This document shows, one piece after another, positions 37,016 through 48,447 of a DNA stretch of 64,000 bases. This DNA comes from Pycnopodia helianthoides (taxonomy: Eukaryota; Echinodermata; Asteroidea; Forcipulatida; Asteriidae): contig CM063252.1 of the NCBI GenBank assembly GCA_032158295.1, positions 18,124,036 through 18,188,035 of the forward strand. The letters are read 5' to 3'. The notes under the pieces were generated by a model, which worked only from the letters and a program-made list of their open reading frames with translations, was not told the DNA's origin and searched no databases. The first letter of the stretch is position 1; each line of letters opens with the position of its first letter. The position numbers and the translations under genes were made by a program.

Positions 37016-37137
37016 GATGACTAACTTTAGAACAAGAGCTAAACTCGGAGGTGCTGTTGTAAGATTTAATGGTGACTTTATAACATACTGCACTGCATCC
37101 TTCCTTGCATATGCTAGTAATGTACATGGATAAGGTA

Positions 37138-37180
37138 TCTGAAGATGTGACACGTACAAATTGTTCCTGCACTGTTGATT
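37138..37180 (+). pseudogene. Stray LRR remnant after the NLR1 stop
   Basis: gaagatgtgacacgtacaaattgttcctgcactg matches the LRR unit word gaagatatgacacatattgctcctgcactg with a few changes, ~125 bp past the stop codon. It shows that the array once extended further. Confidence 0.75.
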
Positions 37181-37197
37181 TGATTCTTGTTTAACAG

Positions 37198-37725
37198 TAG
37201 TTGATCAAGTGTCCCATGGCTTAGATGAATTCATATTTGACTTCTTTAGACCTTACAGGTGAATCCACTCCAATGTAACACACCAATGTAGTTGATCAAG
37301 TGTCCCATGGCTTAGATGAATTCATATTTGACTTCTTTAGAACTTACAGGTGAATCCACTGAATTGTAACACACCAATGTAGTTGATCAAGTGTCCCGTG
37401 GCTTAGATGAATTCATGTTTGACTTCTTTAGACCTTACAGGTGAATCCACTGAATTGTAACACACCAATGTAGTTGATCAAGTGTCCCATGGCTTAGATG
37501 AATTCATATTTGACTTCTTTAGAACTTACAGGTGAATCCACTGAATTGTAACACACCAATGTAGTTGATCAAGTGTCCCGTGGCTTAGATGAATTCATGT
37601 TTGACTTCTTTAGACCTTACAGGTGAATCCACTGAATTGTAACACACCAATGTAGTTGATCAAGTGTCCCGTGGCTTAGATGAATTCATGTTTGACTTCT
37701 TTAAGCCTTACAGGTGAATTACAAT
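37198..37725 (+). repeat. 91 bp minisatellite behind NLR1
   Basis: The unit tagttgatcaagtgtcccrtgg ... ggtgaatccactgaattgtaacacaccaatg recurs at exact 91 bp spacing (37,198, 37,289, 37,380, 37,471, 37,562, 37,653). Units 2/3 and 4/5 alternate the same variants (catggc/catatt then cgtggc/catgtt), giving a 182 bp higher-order repeat. NLR2 has no such array after its stop. Confidence 0.95.
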
Positions 37726-37865
37726 CTAATATCACACACCATCCAAGTTTCGTCAAACATCAACCCCCCGCCTCCGCACGCATGGGATGCAGATGTGCTA
37801 TATTTTTCCATATTCCACGAGTGCGCGATTTTGATAATGAATTTATCTTCCAACTACCAATCAGA

Positions 37866-39705
37866 AATTGAAGTTGTAGGCTAGTCTTGCAGAAGCGCAC
37901 CTAGGTACGCTCGAAGAGCAGTAAACACGCACCATCAGATACTATTAAAGTTGTTTATGGCTTTATAAACCTCAGCTGCTGCCAATCAGGATCGAGGATT
38001 TACATGCTGCTGCCAAACAAGAAGCAGTTTTGTATTTGGTAAAATCTGAGTTAGGCACAGCTAGGCACAATATGTGTTTGGTTAAAACTATGACTCCCTC
38101 ATCGGTGATTCCCAGAGCAGTCTAAATAGAATGTGCTCAGTTGTTTTAACCATAGCATTCGAAGCAGTCAATATTTGTGATATCATGTGGTGAATGCATC
38201 TACGTAGTACACAGCTAGTTCTGTGCACAGTTCTTCTACCATACACAACCCATGCAGTTGAGTGGTTCTGAATGGTGAAAGGAGTGTAGTAAGACATATC
38301 AGTGACTCACTTATATGTGTTACATGTAAATAATGACAACTATTATAACTAAGCAATCTTATTGTGTCAATACAATGACAGAAACATGGTGCAAAAATTA
38401 AGCAACATGTCACTATTTTTTAATGTAAATAATGATAAATCTTCTTGAGGTGTTGTACAAGAATCTACAAGAATCCAATGAGTGAAACAATTCATAAAGA
38501 TGTAAAAATATAAAGCATTCATCACTCTCTGTATTATGGAAATAATGACAAATCTTCTGTATAGATATTTGTTTATAACCAAACACTCTCTTGGAGGTAT
38601 ACAAGAATGCAATCAAAGATGCAGTTCAAGGTATAAAGCATGTTTCACTGATTGTATCAATATAGCAAAGTACGTTTTTGCTCTGCTAAGTTGAAGGAAA
38701 TATATTGTGCTATTTAGTTAAAATGAATACTCTTATAGCTGTCTCTGCTGTCATGATATTAACTTTATTTGTATTGCGGGTTTAACAGTTCCCTAGAGTG
38801 ATGGGGGATGTTTCTTTTGTAATAAAACAAGAAATCAATTAAATAAGTATCCAGTGAAATAATAGAAACTTATGGAGAAATATTTTTTCATTATTTCTCT
38901 AACAAAGGGCAACTTTTCCCTTATTGTGTTATTTACAAGAATAGTCATGTGCCAAGAAGAACTTCAGAACTGTTCCATTCCAATCTACGTTTCATTTCAA
39001 TTTAATTAATTATGTTAACTTTTGTGGTTGCCTGGATGTAGCACCCTGATCTAAATAGAAGTTGCTACTCTGTAAAAGCTCTGTTATTATTTGTTTTGTT
39101 AAGGGTATACAGATATCTGTTGAACACACACTGTAATATTGTTTATTGCATGACAGGATTTAATAAGCATGACACAGCATTTTATTTGAAGAGCACAATC
39201 ATTCTGATTCTCTAGTTTCCAAAAAACAGATCAAACGACCAACCAATGAATGGTTTATCTTTGAATGTGATCATAAATAATGGTTTATGGTTTGACATGG
39301 ATTTGGGGCATGTTAATAGAAAGGCTTATTTTGATTGATTTAGATTAAAACAAGAACCAAGTGTTGGAGGACAATTTTGCAACATGTTCAAGATTGTCCC
39401 CCAATTGGTCCATGGTTGTATTTTAGACAGAAGTAGTTTGCTGGACAATTGACATTGTTATCAAATGAATATACACTAAACCTGTAGATTTATAAATGAC
39501 CATTTATTTCTTTGAACAGAACTAATAAGGCATAATAACTTTAAAAACAAAGTACATTATTGGTAATTATTTAAAAAATATGGTCAGTTTTAAACTGACA
39601 GCTCACTGATGATAAAGTTCATGTCAATGCCATTGTGAAAGTTGAAGTGAGAAAACAAACAAAGACTCCATAAGTCACTGTTGCTTATTTTGGTTGCCAA
39701 AATAT
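37866..39705. repeat. Segmental duplication block A, copy 2
   Basis: This is the closest copy of 16,800-18,640, differing by scattered substitutions and small indels. The right end stops at ttggttgccaaaat and is joined directly to block B, so the remainder seen in copies 1 and 3 was deleted. Confidence 0.93.
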
Positions 39706-41350
39706 GGTTCACATATCCTTTCACTTTGTTAAGTAGGTCCGTGTGTACTGCTTTTAGCCTAAAATCCGTTTTCATTGTCTTATAATTATGTATCACATGT
39801 TTAATAGCAGAAACTGATTTGATTAAGTGAGACCGAATTGTCTGCTTGGGTCGGGTACTGACATAAGGTAAGCTCGCAAAAAAGCGCATTGATTTCAAAA
39901 TGTGGTTTGAGTAAACGGCCCGGGCGTGGCAGGACGATTTTGGTTACTCTTTCCTGGTTGGTATTGAGTAGAAGAGTCGTACTTGTGAAGTTTTCTGAAA
40001 TTATCTTGATTTTAACATCGTCCATGGCATTGTTTCTGACTGTATAATGCAATATGTAGGAGGGTGTACCTTGTAGAAACCCGAAGTGAGTATAGTTTGT
40101 GTTTTATTCCCTGATTACTGAAGAAATTATGAAAAACTGTTCTTTTTCAAGACTGACATTGAGCCAACCCATCACCCTCCGTACCTCTGGTGGGTGCAGT
40201 ATGACGCACTTGCGGGTGATATGGGTCATGTGTCACATGCAAATTTGCATATATAATACGCTACAGTGTTATGCGCGAGCGGTGGATGGAGGAAATGAAG
40301 TGGTGAGATTAACTGAACTTTTTTGCGTCGGATTTGTTAAAAAATAATAATAATAATAATAATTCACAGCCTAAATTCTACAAAGCTGCAAGAGAACCAG
40401 AAGCATTCAATAAAATAGAGTTTGAGTTTGACAAATTTTGTTTCAATAAATCACTTTTAAAAGAAACGGATGATTTTACTTGTGATGGCAATTTGTTCCA
40501 TAGGCTTGGCGCAGTATGTGAGACAGATCGGTCTCCCCATGAATGATTAGATATGGGCTCAATAAGGAAGTTACAATTGTAATACCGAAGGAGCGTATGA
40601 TTTAAGAAGACCATCAATACATGCTGGGGCACTGTTAGTGATTTATAGCTATACACAAAGAGCAGAAGTTTGTACTTAATCTTACTGCTACTGGTAACCA
40701 GTGTTACTCTTTTAGAATAGGTCTAATATGGGAGGACGTTTTAGTCAAGGTAATAACACGAGAAGCAGAGTTCTGAAATCACTGAAGACGTTCAATTTGA
40801 GTACAAGGAAGACCATGTAAAAGTGAGTTGCACATGTCGAGTCTGAAAAATACGACGGAGGGGACTATCTGCTCAGTTGCATTCTGTGTCAAGTATTTTC
40901 TTACACTACCGATATGACGAATGTGAAATGTCGTAGAACGTGCAATAATAAATTAGATAATATTATGCTAACTGAGTGTCATGGAAGAGTCGAATGTAAA
41001 ACCAAGATTACTAGCTTTAGTAACAGGGGTTATTGCTGAGTAACCTATATCTAATACGGGGGATAGAAACGTTAGATAGTTGTTGACGTGAACCAATTAT
41101 CATGAATTCTGTTTTGTTATCATTAAGTTTAAGGATAATTATTGTCTTGCATCCAAACACGAATTTTACTAAACAAAATAATGTTTCAATACGTGCGATG
41201 CTCTCATCAGCAAAACTCTTGGAAGTTTTAAAAAAGAGAAACAAAAACACAATTTAGAAGAGATATTTTTGTTGCCATGTCAACAGCCGAATTCCAATTC
41301 AAGGGTGGTTTGGCCCCTTTTTCGATTTTGGAAGAGTGAAAATTGTCTGT
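39706..41350. repeat. Segmental duplication block B, copy 2
   Basis: Matches 22,965-24,540 across its length, including the tail with ccctttttcgattttggaag and ttcaaggtcgtgctaccat. That tail is also the left end of block A copy 1 (16,690-16,808), showing how the blocks are chained. Confidence 0.9.
40370..41170 (-). mobile_element. Antisense LINE 3' relic, better-preserved copy
   Basis: The reverse complement reads HTAPSLWNKLPSQVKSSVSF near 40,470 and LKLNDNKTEFMIIGS near 41,120, both standard for the C-terminal half of CR1/L2-like reverse transcriptases. Stops and indels separate the pieces. It is the duplicate of the relic at 23.6-24.4 kb. Confidence 0.8.
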
Positions 41351-41404
41351 ATTCAAGGTCGTGCTACCATTAAAACAGCATAATGATAAAAATCTTCATT
41401 AAAA

Positions 41405-41670
41405 GTTAAAAAACATGACACACATTCTAAGAACATGGATTTGATCTTCAAGGTGTAATGAATCCATTCATAACACTCTAAACATCGATGAAAAATTATT
41501 TGAAGAAAAAACGAACAAAAACTTACCAGAAAACTGACCGAAATGTCCATGGACCGCACTTCCACTAAATCAACCAATCAGCGTAAACCAAACCGTTGTG
41601 TAGGCGTGGCGATCGTCTCGTGTGCGACTGTGCGTGCACGCAGTTAATGTATTTAACGGATTTACCCTAA
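41405..41670. mobile_element. Internal fragment of the 43.3 kb foldback family
   Basis: aaaaaacatgacacacattctaag ... gttaatgtatttaacggattt is almost identical to 43,430-43,682, without the terminal gttgcgataatcg ends. Confidence 0.88.
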
Positions 41671-42724
41671 CTTTAGAGTCAAACTGTTACGTCTTGGGAT
41701 TTTAGTTGTTGCCAAGTCAACCTTTTGGTAACAGTGGTTTTAGACAATTGGGGCGGGGGTGCTGCTCATCAATTGTTTTGGGGTTTTTCTCAAAAAAATG
41801 ATTTATGTGTATGATTTTATCAAAACATTGCGGGAAATGTCAACTTCAGCAGAGCAAATCAGGCGCGCTAAGTCAGATGATTGGTTTACGCCCAATTTAG
41901 GGCGCCGCCCACCTTTCTTTGCCCGTCGCTAGAGGTTTAAACCCAGCGCAGATATGTTTTTACAAACCAGGTGTAGGCAGACCGATAACTGAGATGTTTG
42001 GAGCGGCATTTAATGTTAATAAGCTCTGTAGAGGTATACTTATACACAGGCGTGAGCAGTGGGTTGGATAAATTAGTAGACTTTTCACAAGCAGAACAGT
42101 GTGTTTGTGTTCTGGGCCAGGATTGGAGTTAATATCCCCAATAATATAGCACAAGTATTACCATGGTTGCCATGGTTCCCAGGACTGTACGATGTTCTGC
42201 TTCATGTTTTATTCTAATCATAAACCAGTGCCGTATACGATCCTTGTTGGGAAAACTCGAACCAAAGTCCCGTTCAGGTGCGCAACAAGCTGGAATGGTG
42301 TTCGCTCACTGGAGAAAGTTGTTCAACGGGCTCAAACACATTGGTTTTGAAGTTGATTTGAGCAGCCTTTCTGTGGTAGCTCTACCGGCAAAGAATTGCA
42401 GCCCACCTTGGGCTGTCGGCTCTCTTTTATCATTGGTCTGCGACTATGATAAGACCGATATTAAAAGAGAATGATAAACAGCTCAAGAAGGTGGGCTAGT
42501 GCTGTGGACTTTTACCTCCATGGTATTGATATCGTCTCATAATTAATTGAGGACAGTGTGCATTAGCAGAAGAATTTACACCTTCATAATCATATCTTGG
42601 ATTTCAAATAATAAGAGTAAGCCGATGGGTCGGATCTTTTTCTTTTTCACCGAACAGTCCAACTATAACCACAATGACTGTGACAGCTTCGTCTTCACGA
42701 ATTAATTTTTATTCTCATTGACTT
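41671..42724. other. Intergenic with a LINE-like 5' fragment on the minus strand
   Basis: No gene is supported. The 103-codon plus-strand frame at 42,163 overlaps DNA shared with 22,550-22,830 and is not read as coding. A 2A-like motif on the minus strand is listed separately. Confidence 0.4.
42113..42139 (-). other. 2A-like motif (GDINSNPGP) in a short relic frame
   Basis: The reverse complement reads CYIIGDINSNPGPE. The core resembles the ribosome-skipping 2A consensus D-[VI]-E-x-N-P-G-P, with Asn replacing the Glu. Such motifs occur at the N-terminus of APE-type LINE proteins in echinoderms. The frame around it is short (64 codons) and looks decayed. Confidence 0.45.
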
Positions 42725-43289
42725 TTGTAGGGAAATAAAGAAGTGCGCCCTCATTGTTTCAACAAGTTCGTGCCAGATTTGTTGGTCCGGCCGGGCACAC
42801 GTGCCACCACCTAGCTAGCCTCCAGAGCTCCATGGGATCATGATAAAGAATTATACGTTCTCTGATAATTCTTGATTTTAATACCGTCTATGGCATTATC
42901 CATGGCTGTATAACACAAGGTGGCGTACCTTGCAGACCAAGCAGTGAGTATTTGTTGTTTATCTCGTGAGAGTCCATGATTATTGTCCTGAATAAATGAA
43001 ACTGTTCTGAAGTTCGGTACTGACTCATTTACAATTACAGTCATTGCGTTACTGTGTAGGTTAGTCAATCCAATCTGGCGTGATAGAGTTCAGAAATGAT
43101 GGAATATGTGTTTTTTTGTCAAGTTTGCAGGATTATTTTGTTCACAGCCAGACATAGCCTAGGCCTACAATTACAAAGCTACAAGAGAATACAGACAACA
43201 TACAGCTTCACAGGGGTTTTGAAATAGAAATGACTTGATTTAGGGCCTATGGGCACAATTTCATGCCTTTGGCTTTATATAGTTCTTTT
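42725..43289. repeat. Segmental duplication block C, copy 2 (left part)
   Basis: gaaataaagaagtgcgccctc ... cagcttcacaggggtttt aligns with 24,650-25,137. The right part continues at 44,290 and 47,415 after two insertions. Confidence 0.85.
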
Positions 43290-43290
43290 A

Positions 43291-44177
43291 GTTGCGATAA
43301 TCGTAACCCTCCATCCTCCCAACGGTCGGAGACGGAGCGAGTCATACAGTGCAAAAAAGTGGCGAAATTGCAATTTCGACTATTTTTGTCAGACTAGTCA
43401 CCAGATTTGCCCAATTTTGACCCCTTTCAAAAAACATGACACACATTCTAAGAACATGGATTTGATCTTCAAGGTGTAATGAATCCATTCATAACACTCT
43501 AAACATCGATGAAAAATTATTTGAAGAAAAAACGAACAAAAAACTTACCAGAAACTGACCGAAATGTCCATGGACCGCACTTCCCCTAAATCAACCAATC
43601 AGCATAAACCAAACCGTTGTGTAGGCGTGGCGATCGTCTCGTGTGCGACTGTGCGTGCACGCAGTTAATGTATTTAACGGATTTGCGCCATTTGCAGTTT
43701 GCGCTGATTAATTGCAGGAACAGCTTTCCAGAATGCGCGCTCAATCTGTAAATTTTTCCTCATAAATATCCTGTGATTGTGCAACTCAACAAAATGCGCT
43801 CAACGACGAGTTCGCTTACGCTGATTGGTCGAGATGTTGCTAGGTCACGAATCGCGAGGTTCGAAAACCGGACCTGAGATTGTCTACGCATCGTGAGAAT
43901 TTCGCTCAGTCTCTGGTAAGTTTTTGTCTTTTTTTCTTAAAATATTTTCTCAATGATGTTTTGAGTAATACGAATGGATTCATGACGCATTGATGATCAC
44001 ACCCATGTTTTTAGAATGTGTGTCATGTTTTTTGAAAGTGGTAAAAATTGGGAAAATCTGGTGACTAGTCTGACCAAAATAGTCGAAATTGCAATTTCGA
44101 CACTTTTTTGCACTGTATGACTCGTAACCCTCCAATCTCCGACCGTCGGGAGGATGGAGGGTTACGATTATCGCAAC
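43291..44177. mobile_element. 887 bp foldback transposon with long inverted ends, TA-flanked
   Basis: The terminal sequence gttgcgataatcgtaaccctcc is inverted at the right end, and imperfect inverted similarity runs inward for roughly 250-290 bp (gtcagactagtcaccagattt, aaaacatgacacacattctaa). TA flanks both ends. There is no transposase, so it is non-autonomous. Block C copy 1 lacks it at this place. Confidence 0.88.
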
Positions 44178-44473
44178 TAGCCTTTATAAAACTTATAAAC
44201 TTATAAGCAGCACTGAAAAATTTTCTACTAAATGCAAAAACATGCAGGAAACCAGTAGCAAGATGTTGTATACCGCATAATAGTTGTTTAGTGCTTATTA
44301 TAAAGCTTATGCCTAAAGTGCTTTTTTAAGCAGCTCTTTGAAATTGGAGGCTGCATTTTTCGGACAATTCGCGGAATATCAAGCTGGGCTCACCCCACCC
44401 CCCTACTAGAATTCAGAGTTACTGCCCTACCAACAAGATCGTATATCCTCTATGAGGAAATGAGGAAACACAT
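44178..44473. other. Block C continuation
   Basis: 44,290-44,470 aligns with 25,165-25,425 except for the 72 bp mini-element missing here. It ends at gaggaaacacata, where the LINE begins. Confidence 0.75.
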
Positions 44474-44706
44474 ATTGTTGTTGTTGTTAAGAAGTGAAGT
44501 GTGTGCGCCGTCGGCAGCCCCTCGCGACTGGTCTCCGCAAATTCTCAATTTTCTCAGCTTTTTGGTGGTGTATCTAAGCATCTACACCCAAGACAGCAGA
44601 GTGACCGGTATTGGACTTTATTAAGCAACTTTGTGGCAGGCAAGTAAAAACCCTTGATTATCATCAAGCAAGAACTAACATTTTGTGTTCCTGTCACCGC
44701 CACTAT

Positions 44707-46200
44707 GATTCCACCATGATGCACCACTGGGGCTACTACCTGCTACTTGCGTGTGCTACATGTACCTGTATACACATCTCTTCAATGTGCCCACCCATGT
44801 GTAATCACACATCCCAGCAGTTGCTGAGGTACAGCAGCAGCATGCTTAGGGAAATACGATCCAACATGTCTCCTCAAAATCTGAAACTACCCAACAATGT
44901 GTATAACCATACCCTGGGTCTTGGTATTGCCAAACGGCGTCATATCCATAGGGGCTGTAGGGGCGGAGAACACAAACAACGAAATGTAAATGCATCTTCT
45001 AGTTCACTTGCTATACCCAGTAACAAATCTCTCATGACAACTCTGGGTTTGATGAACTGTCAATCGGCATGTAACAAGGCTGATATAATCAAGGACTACA
45101 TTCAAGATCACAACATGGACATAATTGCCCTAACTGAAACTTGGTTTAAACAAAATGACGACAAATCCCCTGCTGAAGTCACCCCCAGGGGTTTCAAGCT
45201 TGTTCACGCCCCTAGAAAGGCAAGGAGAGGTGGTGGTGTGGCTTTACTATACAAATCTGGACTTGCGGTGTCCGTTGCTAAGCAAACACATGACAACCAG
45301 ACGCCATCTCACAGTTCTTTTGAACACATTGAAGTCGACATTATTGTTAACAACCAACACTTGCGTTTCATTGTACTGTATCGACCACCTCCATCAGCAA
45401 AGAATAGAGCCCCATTCAGTGTGTTCACCGCGGAATTCACAGAACTTCTTCGCAGACAAGCACTGTTTCCGGGAATTCCGATTATCTTAGGAGACTTCAA
45501 CATCCACTGGGACAAAAATACTAACGAGTCAAGATTACTGAGTGATCTACTTATGCAATACGATCTGCAACAATTGGTAGATTGTGATACACAAAAGTCC
45601 GGTCACATTATTGACTTTGTCATTACCCGCCGATCAGACACTCTCATTCAATCGGTATTAGCTTCTGAGTATGTTTCTGACCATTGTGCAGTCACTTGCA
45701 TCCTGAACCTTCGGAAACCCAAATACACAAAAAGCCTACTCCACTACCGCAAAGTCAACTCCATTGAATTGGACAAGTTTGCTAATGACGTCACAACATC
45801 TCCCCTCATTACAGCTCCAGCGTTGACGATTAACACTCTCGCCGATCAGTATAACAGTGTGCTCGGTCAGCTGATCAATTCCCATGCACCTCTGAAGACA
45901 CGCTACATTGTTGATCGGCCTGCTGTCCCTTGGTACAATGAGCGTATCACACTTGAAAAGCGTCAACGCCGCCAACTAGAAAGGAAATGGCGGAAATCCA
46001 GGCGTGTAATTGATCATGACATTTTCAAAACACAGCGTGGCCTATGTAAACGCATCTTTGCTGAAGCCAAGTCTAATTATTACCACGAGAAAATACAAGG
46101 CTGTGAAGGTAACCAAAAGGCACTCTTTGAAATAACAAATCACCTCATGCACAGGAAAACAATCCACAAGCTCCAACTGAAAAGCGTCCGAGGGAACTAG
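44707..46200 (+). CDS. LINE ORF remnant: AP endonuclease domain
   Basis: This is the intact 5' portion of the retrotransposon protein. The endonuclease nicks target DNA to prime reverse transcription. The conserved residues seen are the TETW glutamate, the RGGG loop, GDFN, and SDH near the end of the domain. Upstream residues are Cys/His-containing (CATCTCIH, CPPMCNH), but no clear zinc finger is formed. The reading frame ends at TAG 46,198-46,200, soon after the start of the region that would lead to RT. It cannot support autonomous transposition. Confidence 0.85.
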   Translation, partial: DSTMMHHWGYYLLLACATCTCIHISSMCPPMCNHTSQQLLRYSSSMLREIRSNMSPQNLKLPNNVYNHTLGLGIAKRRHIHRGCRGGEHKQRNVNASSSSLAIPSNKSLMTTLGLMNCQSACNKADIIKDYIQDHNMDIIALTETWFKQNDDKSPAEVTPRGFKLVHAPRKARRGGGVALLYKSGLAVSVAKQTHDNQTPSHSSFEHIEVDIIVNNQHLRFIVLYRPPPSAKNRAPFSVFTAEFTELLRRQALFPGIPIILGDFNIHWDKNTNESRLLSDLLMQYDLQQLVDCDTQKSGHIIDFVITRRSDTLIQSVLASEYVSDHCAVTCILNLRKPKYTKSLLHYRKVNSIELDKFANDVTTSPLITAPALTINTLADQYNSVLGQLINSHAPLKTRYIVDRPAVPWYNERITLEKRQRRQLERKWRKSRRVIDHDIFKTQRGLCKRIFAEAKSNYYHEKIQGCEGNQKALFEITNHLMHRKTIHKLQLKSVRGN

Positions 46201-47316
46201 CGGACAGATTTTCGGCTTACTTTTCCTGCAAAATCGATCAGATCAGAAGTGACCTGGTTTCAAATCAAATGGCCCCCATACCCACACCTACCACAGAAAA
46301 CAGTAGCCCTAACCCTATCCCACCATCGAGTCCAACCCTCGTAACCTTGAGACCTGCTTCGGAGGACGAGATCGCCAAGATAATCAAGAGTTCTCCTCCC
46401 AAATCATGCCCACTGGACCCTCTACCGACAGCGCTGGTCAAATTGCAAGGAAACATAATTTACAGCCACACTTCTACGCCGACGACACACAATTATACAC
46501 AACTTTCAGTCCCAACTTGGTAGATTATCACGACAACATCCTCTTGTCACTCACCAACTGCTTACATGACTTCCATGCTGGACAACTTTCTCAAATTCAA
46601 TCCTTGTAAAACGAAGTTCATAATAATCTCCTCTCCACAACTCCGTAACAAAGTTTCCATCCAACACATTCAGATTGGCGATACCCAGGTCATACCAAGC
46701 ACAGATGTACGTAATCTCGGCGTGCTCTTCGACCAGTGCATGAACCTAGAGAAAACATGTCTCCCGTGTCTGCCAAACTTCATATATACACCTTAGACGC
46801 ATTGCCATGATCAGACATCTACTTTCTATGAAGGCAGCAGAGCAGCTCATCCATGCGTTTATCACTTCCAGACTTGACTTCTGTAATAGTCTACTTGCTG
46901 GCCTTCCGCAGAGCACGCTGCAGCGTCTTCAATCTGTTCAGAACGCTGCAGCACGTCTCTTGACTGGTAACAAAATACATGACCACATCACTCCCATCCT
47001 CTATAATCTACATTGGCTTCCCATCAAACACTTCAAAATAATCATTCTCACTTTCAAGGCACTCCATGGTTCAGCCCCACTCTACATTCAAAACCTGTTG
47101 ACTCCCCGTACTACAAGACCAGGTCTAAGATTCACCAGCAACATGCTCCTTGTTCCCCGGTCTCGTTTAGCCAGCTACGGGGACAGGGGTTTTTCCAGCA
47201 CAGCACCCAGGCTCTGGAATTCACTCCCTGAAAACCTCAGGGAAATACACAACATCTCACTCTTTCAGCAGCTACTGAAGACACACCTGTTCACACTTGC
47301 TTTTCCTACCACTTGA
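46201..47316 (+). pseudogene. LINE reverse transcriptase remnants (frameshifted)
   Basis: Pieces in different frames cover the pre-RT segment (PSSPTLVTLRPASEDEIAKI), the YADD box, the thumb-region motif RNLGVLFD, and the C-terminal tail from MIRHLLSMKAAEQLIHAFI to LPENLREIHNISLFQQLLK. The last piece (46,807-47,316) is open for 169 codons. Several hundred residues of the RT core are absent between 46,440 and 46,460. Confidence 0.85.
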
Positions 47317-47414
47317 GAATTCCCTCCTTTCCATCTTGACCGGCGCCTTCGAATGGTTTTTGTATCAGATTCAGTGCGCCTTTACAAATGCTGTGTAATT
47401 ATTATTATTATATT

Positions 47415-48447
47415 TCTTGCATGCGGTGTGGAATGTCACAAACACAAAGAGTCCATTTAACACAGTACTCATTTTGGGGTGTAGTAGCCTTGGTAGGCAA
47501 CAGTGTCTGCTGGACCTTTATACCCTGGACTCCGTCACGTTGTATGCAATTGAGGAGTCCAACCTGGGCTAGGGGTGCTGTAGCTTTTCAAGAATGCACA
47601 CAAGACCCAACAGTAAAAAAGCCATTAAGGGTGGGGGAACTAGACTAGAAAACCAGTCTTACCATGAGGGAAGCTAACTGCCAGTTTGTGAACTACAAGG
47701 GAATAATATGCTGAGTATAAACAATGAAGCGTTTGATAATTTAAATGTTAAAATAATCTATTTCATTGAGCAAAGTGATTCATTATTCCATATTTTCTTG
47801 TATAGCAGATGCTAGAAGAGTACAGCAATTGCAAGCCCATCCAACAAACAATCCAGCCCAGGCTTCTGTAAAGAGATGTAGAGAGGCATTAAGAACTCAC
47901 AGGACCACAGCATAGGTATGGATGGTCAGTGATTGTTTTCACCTCAGTTCCAAGTCAAGTCAGAGATTGCTTTAAGATTATATTTATTTTGGATAAGTAA
48001 CAGTTAGGTAATGGTCTGAATTTGCATAGGAACATTACCAAACTAACATTGTACAACAACATTAAGGAAATTGATGTCCAGAGACATGTATTCAACTATG
48101 GCGCTTCTGACTGGGGTTCTAGACGAATGGTGACAAGATCTTAAACGTATGGCTGTGAACGCCCAACGCACTTTAGCCAACCGGTCTTAAACAGCTCCAG
48201 CTATGTCTTTATCAGCTGTTTGGTTTAACATGGTCAAACAACTCTACATTGACTTTAAAATAGGTAAGGACTACTGGCAACATCAGTGAAAATTTCTAAT
48301 TTTTCTGATTGTTGGGTTAATGAGCCTGGTTAAAGAACTGATTGTTCTTGGAATTGAAAGTAAGACTTCATTATATTACTGACCAGTATTTCATGAACTT
48401 TGACATTTCATCAGATGTAGATTGTTTGTCTTGATCCATAGACAGGA
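47415..48447 (+). other. Block C end and NLR2 upstream region
   Basis: 47,415-47,500 aligns with 25,445-25,520, and 47,780-48,440 aligns with 26,300-26,810 plus 29,230-29,440. The promoter of NLR2, or an upstream intron, should lie in the last ~200 bp. No distinct core-promoter motif is visible. Confidence 0.5.
47806..47916 (+). pseudogene. Fragment of the NLR large-exon start, second copy
   Basis: After tatagcag it reads AHPTNNPAQASVKRCREALRTHRTTA-stop, homologous to 26,331-26,452 and to the start of the NLR terminal exon. The TAG stop replaces the CAG of the first copy. It was duplicated along with the block before decaying separately. Confidence 0.7.

Larger units (their letters stand above)
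44474..47414 (+). mobile_element. CR1/L2-like non-LTR retrotransposon, internally deleted
   Basis: The 5' part has an open frame (to 46,200) with an APE-type endonuclease: ALTETWF near 45,135, RRGGGVALLY, YRPP, LGDFNIHW (45,490) and SDHCAV (45,680). After CPLDPLPTALVK (46,440) the sequence jumps to FYADDTQLY, the reverse transcriptase catalytic motif, so most of the RT domain is missing. The rest (KFIIISSPQ, NLGVLFD, LHWLPI, LWNSLPENLR) follows in shifted frames. It ends in (ATT)n at about 47,398-47,411. The first ATGs of the frame are near 44,707. The flanks match an uninterrupted paralogue at about 25,425-25,440. Confidence 0.9.

Noticed and set aside
37198..37725. Regularly spaced repeats resembling a CRISPR array
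   Set aside because: The units are contiguous 91 bp tandem copies without unique spacers, and the genome is eukaryotic; it is a minisatellite.
39590..39898. 102-codon minus-strand frame in block A/B junction
   Set aside because: It spans the deletion junction between blocks A and B, and the corresponding sequence in copy 1 is not contiguous; the frame is accidental.
42163..42474. 103-codon open frame
   Set aside because: The DNA is shared with 22,550-22,830, where the frame is not preserved, so coding constraint is unlikely.
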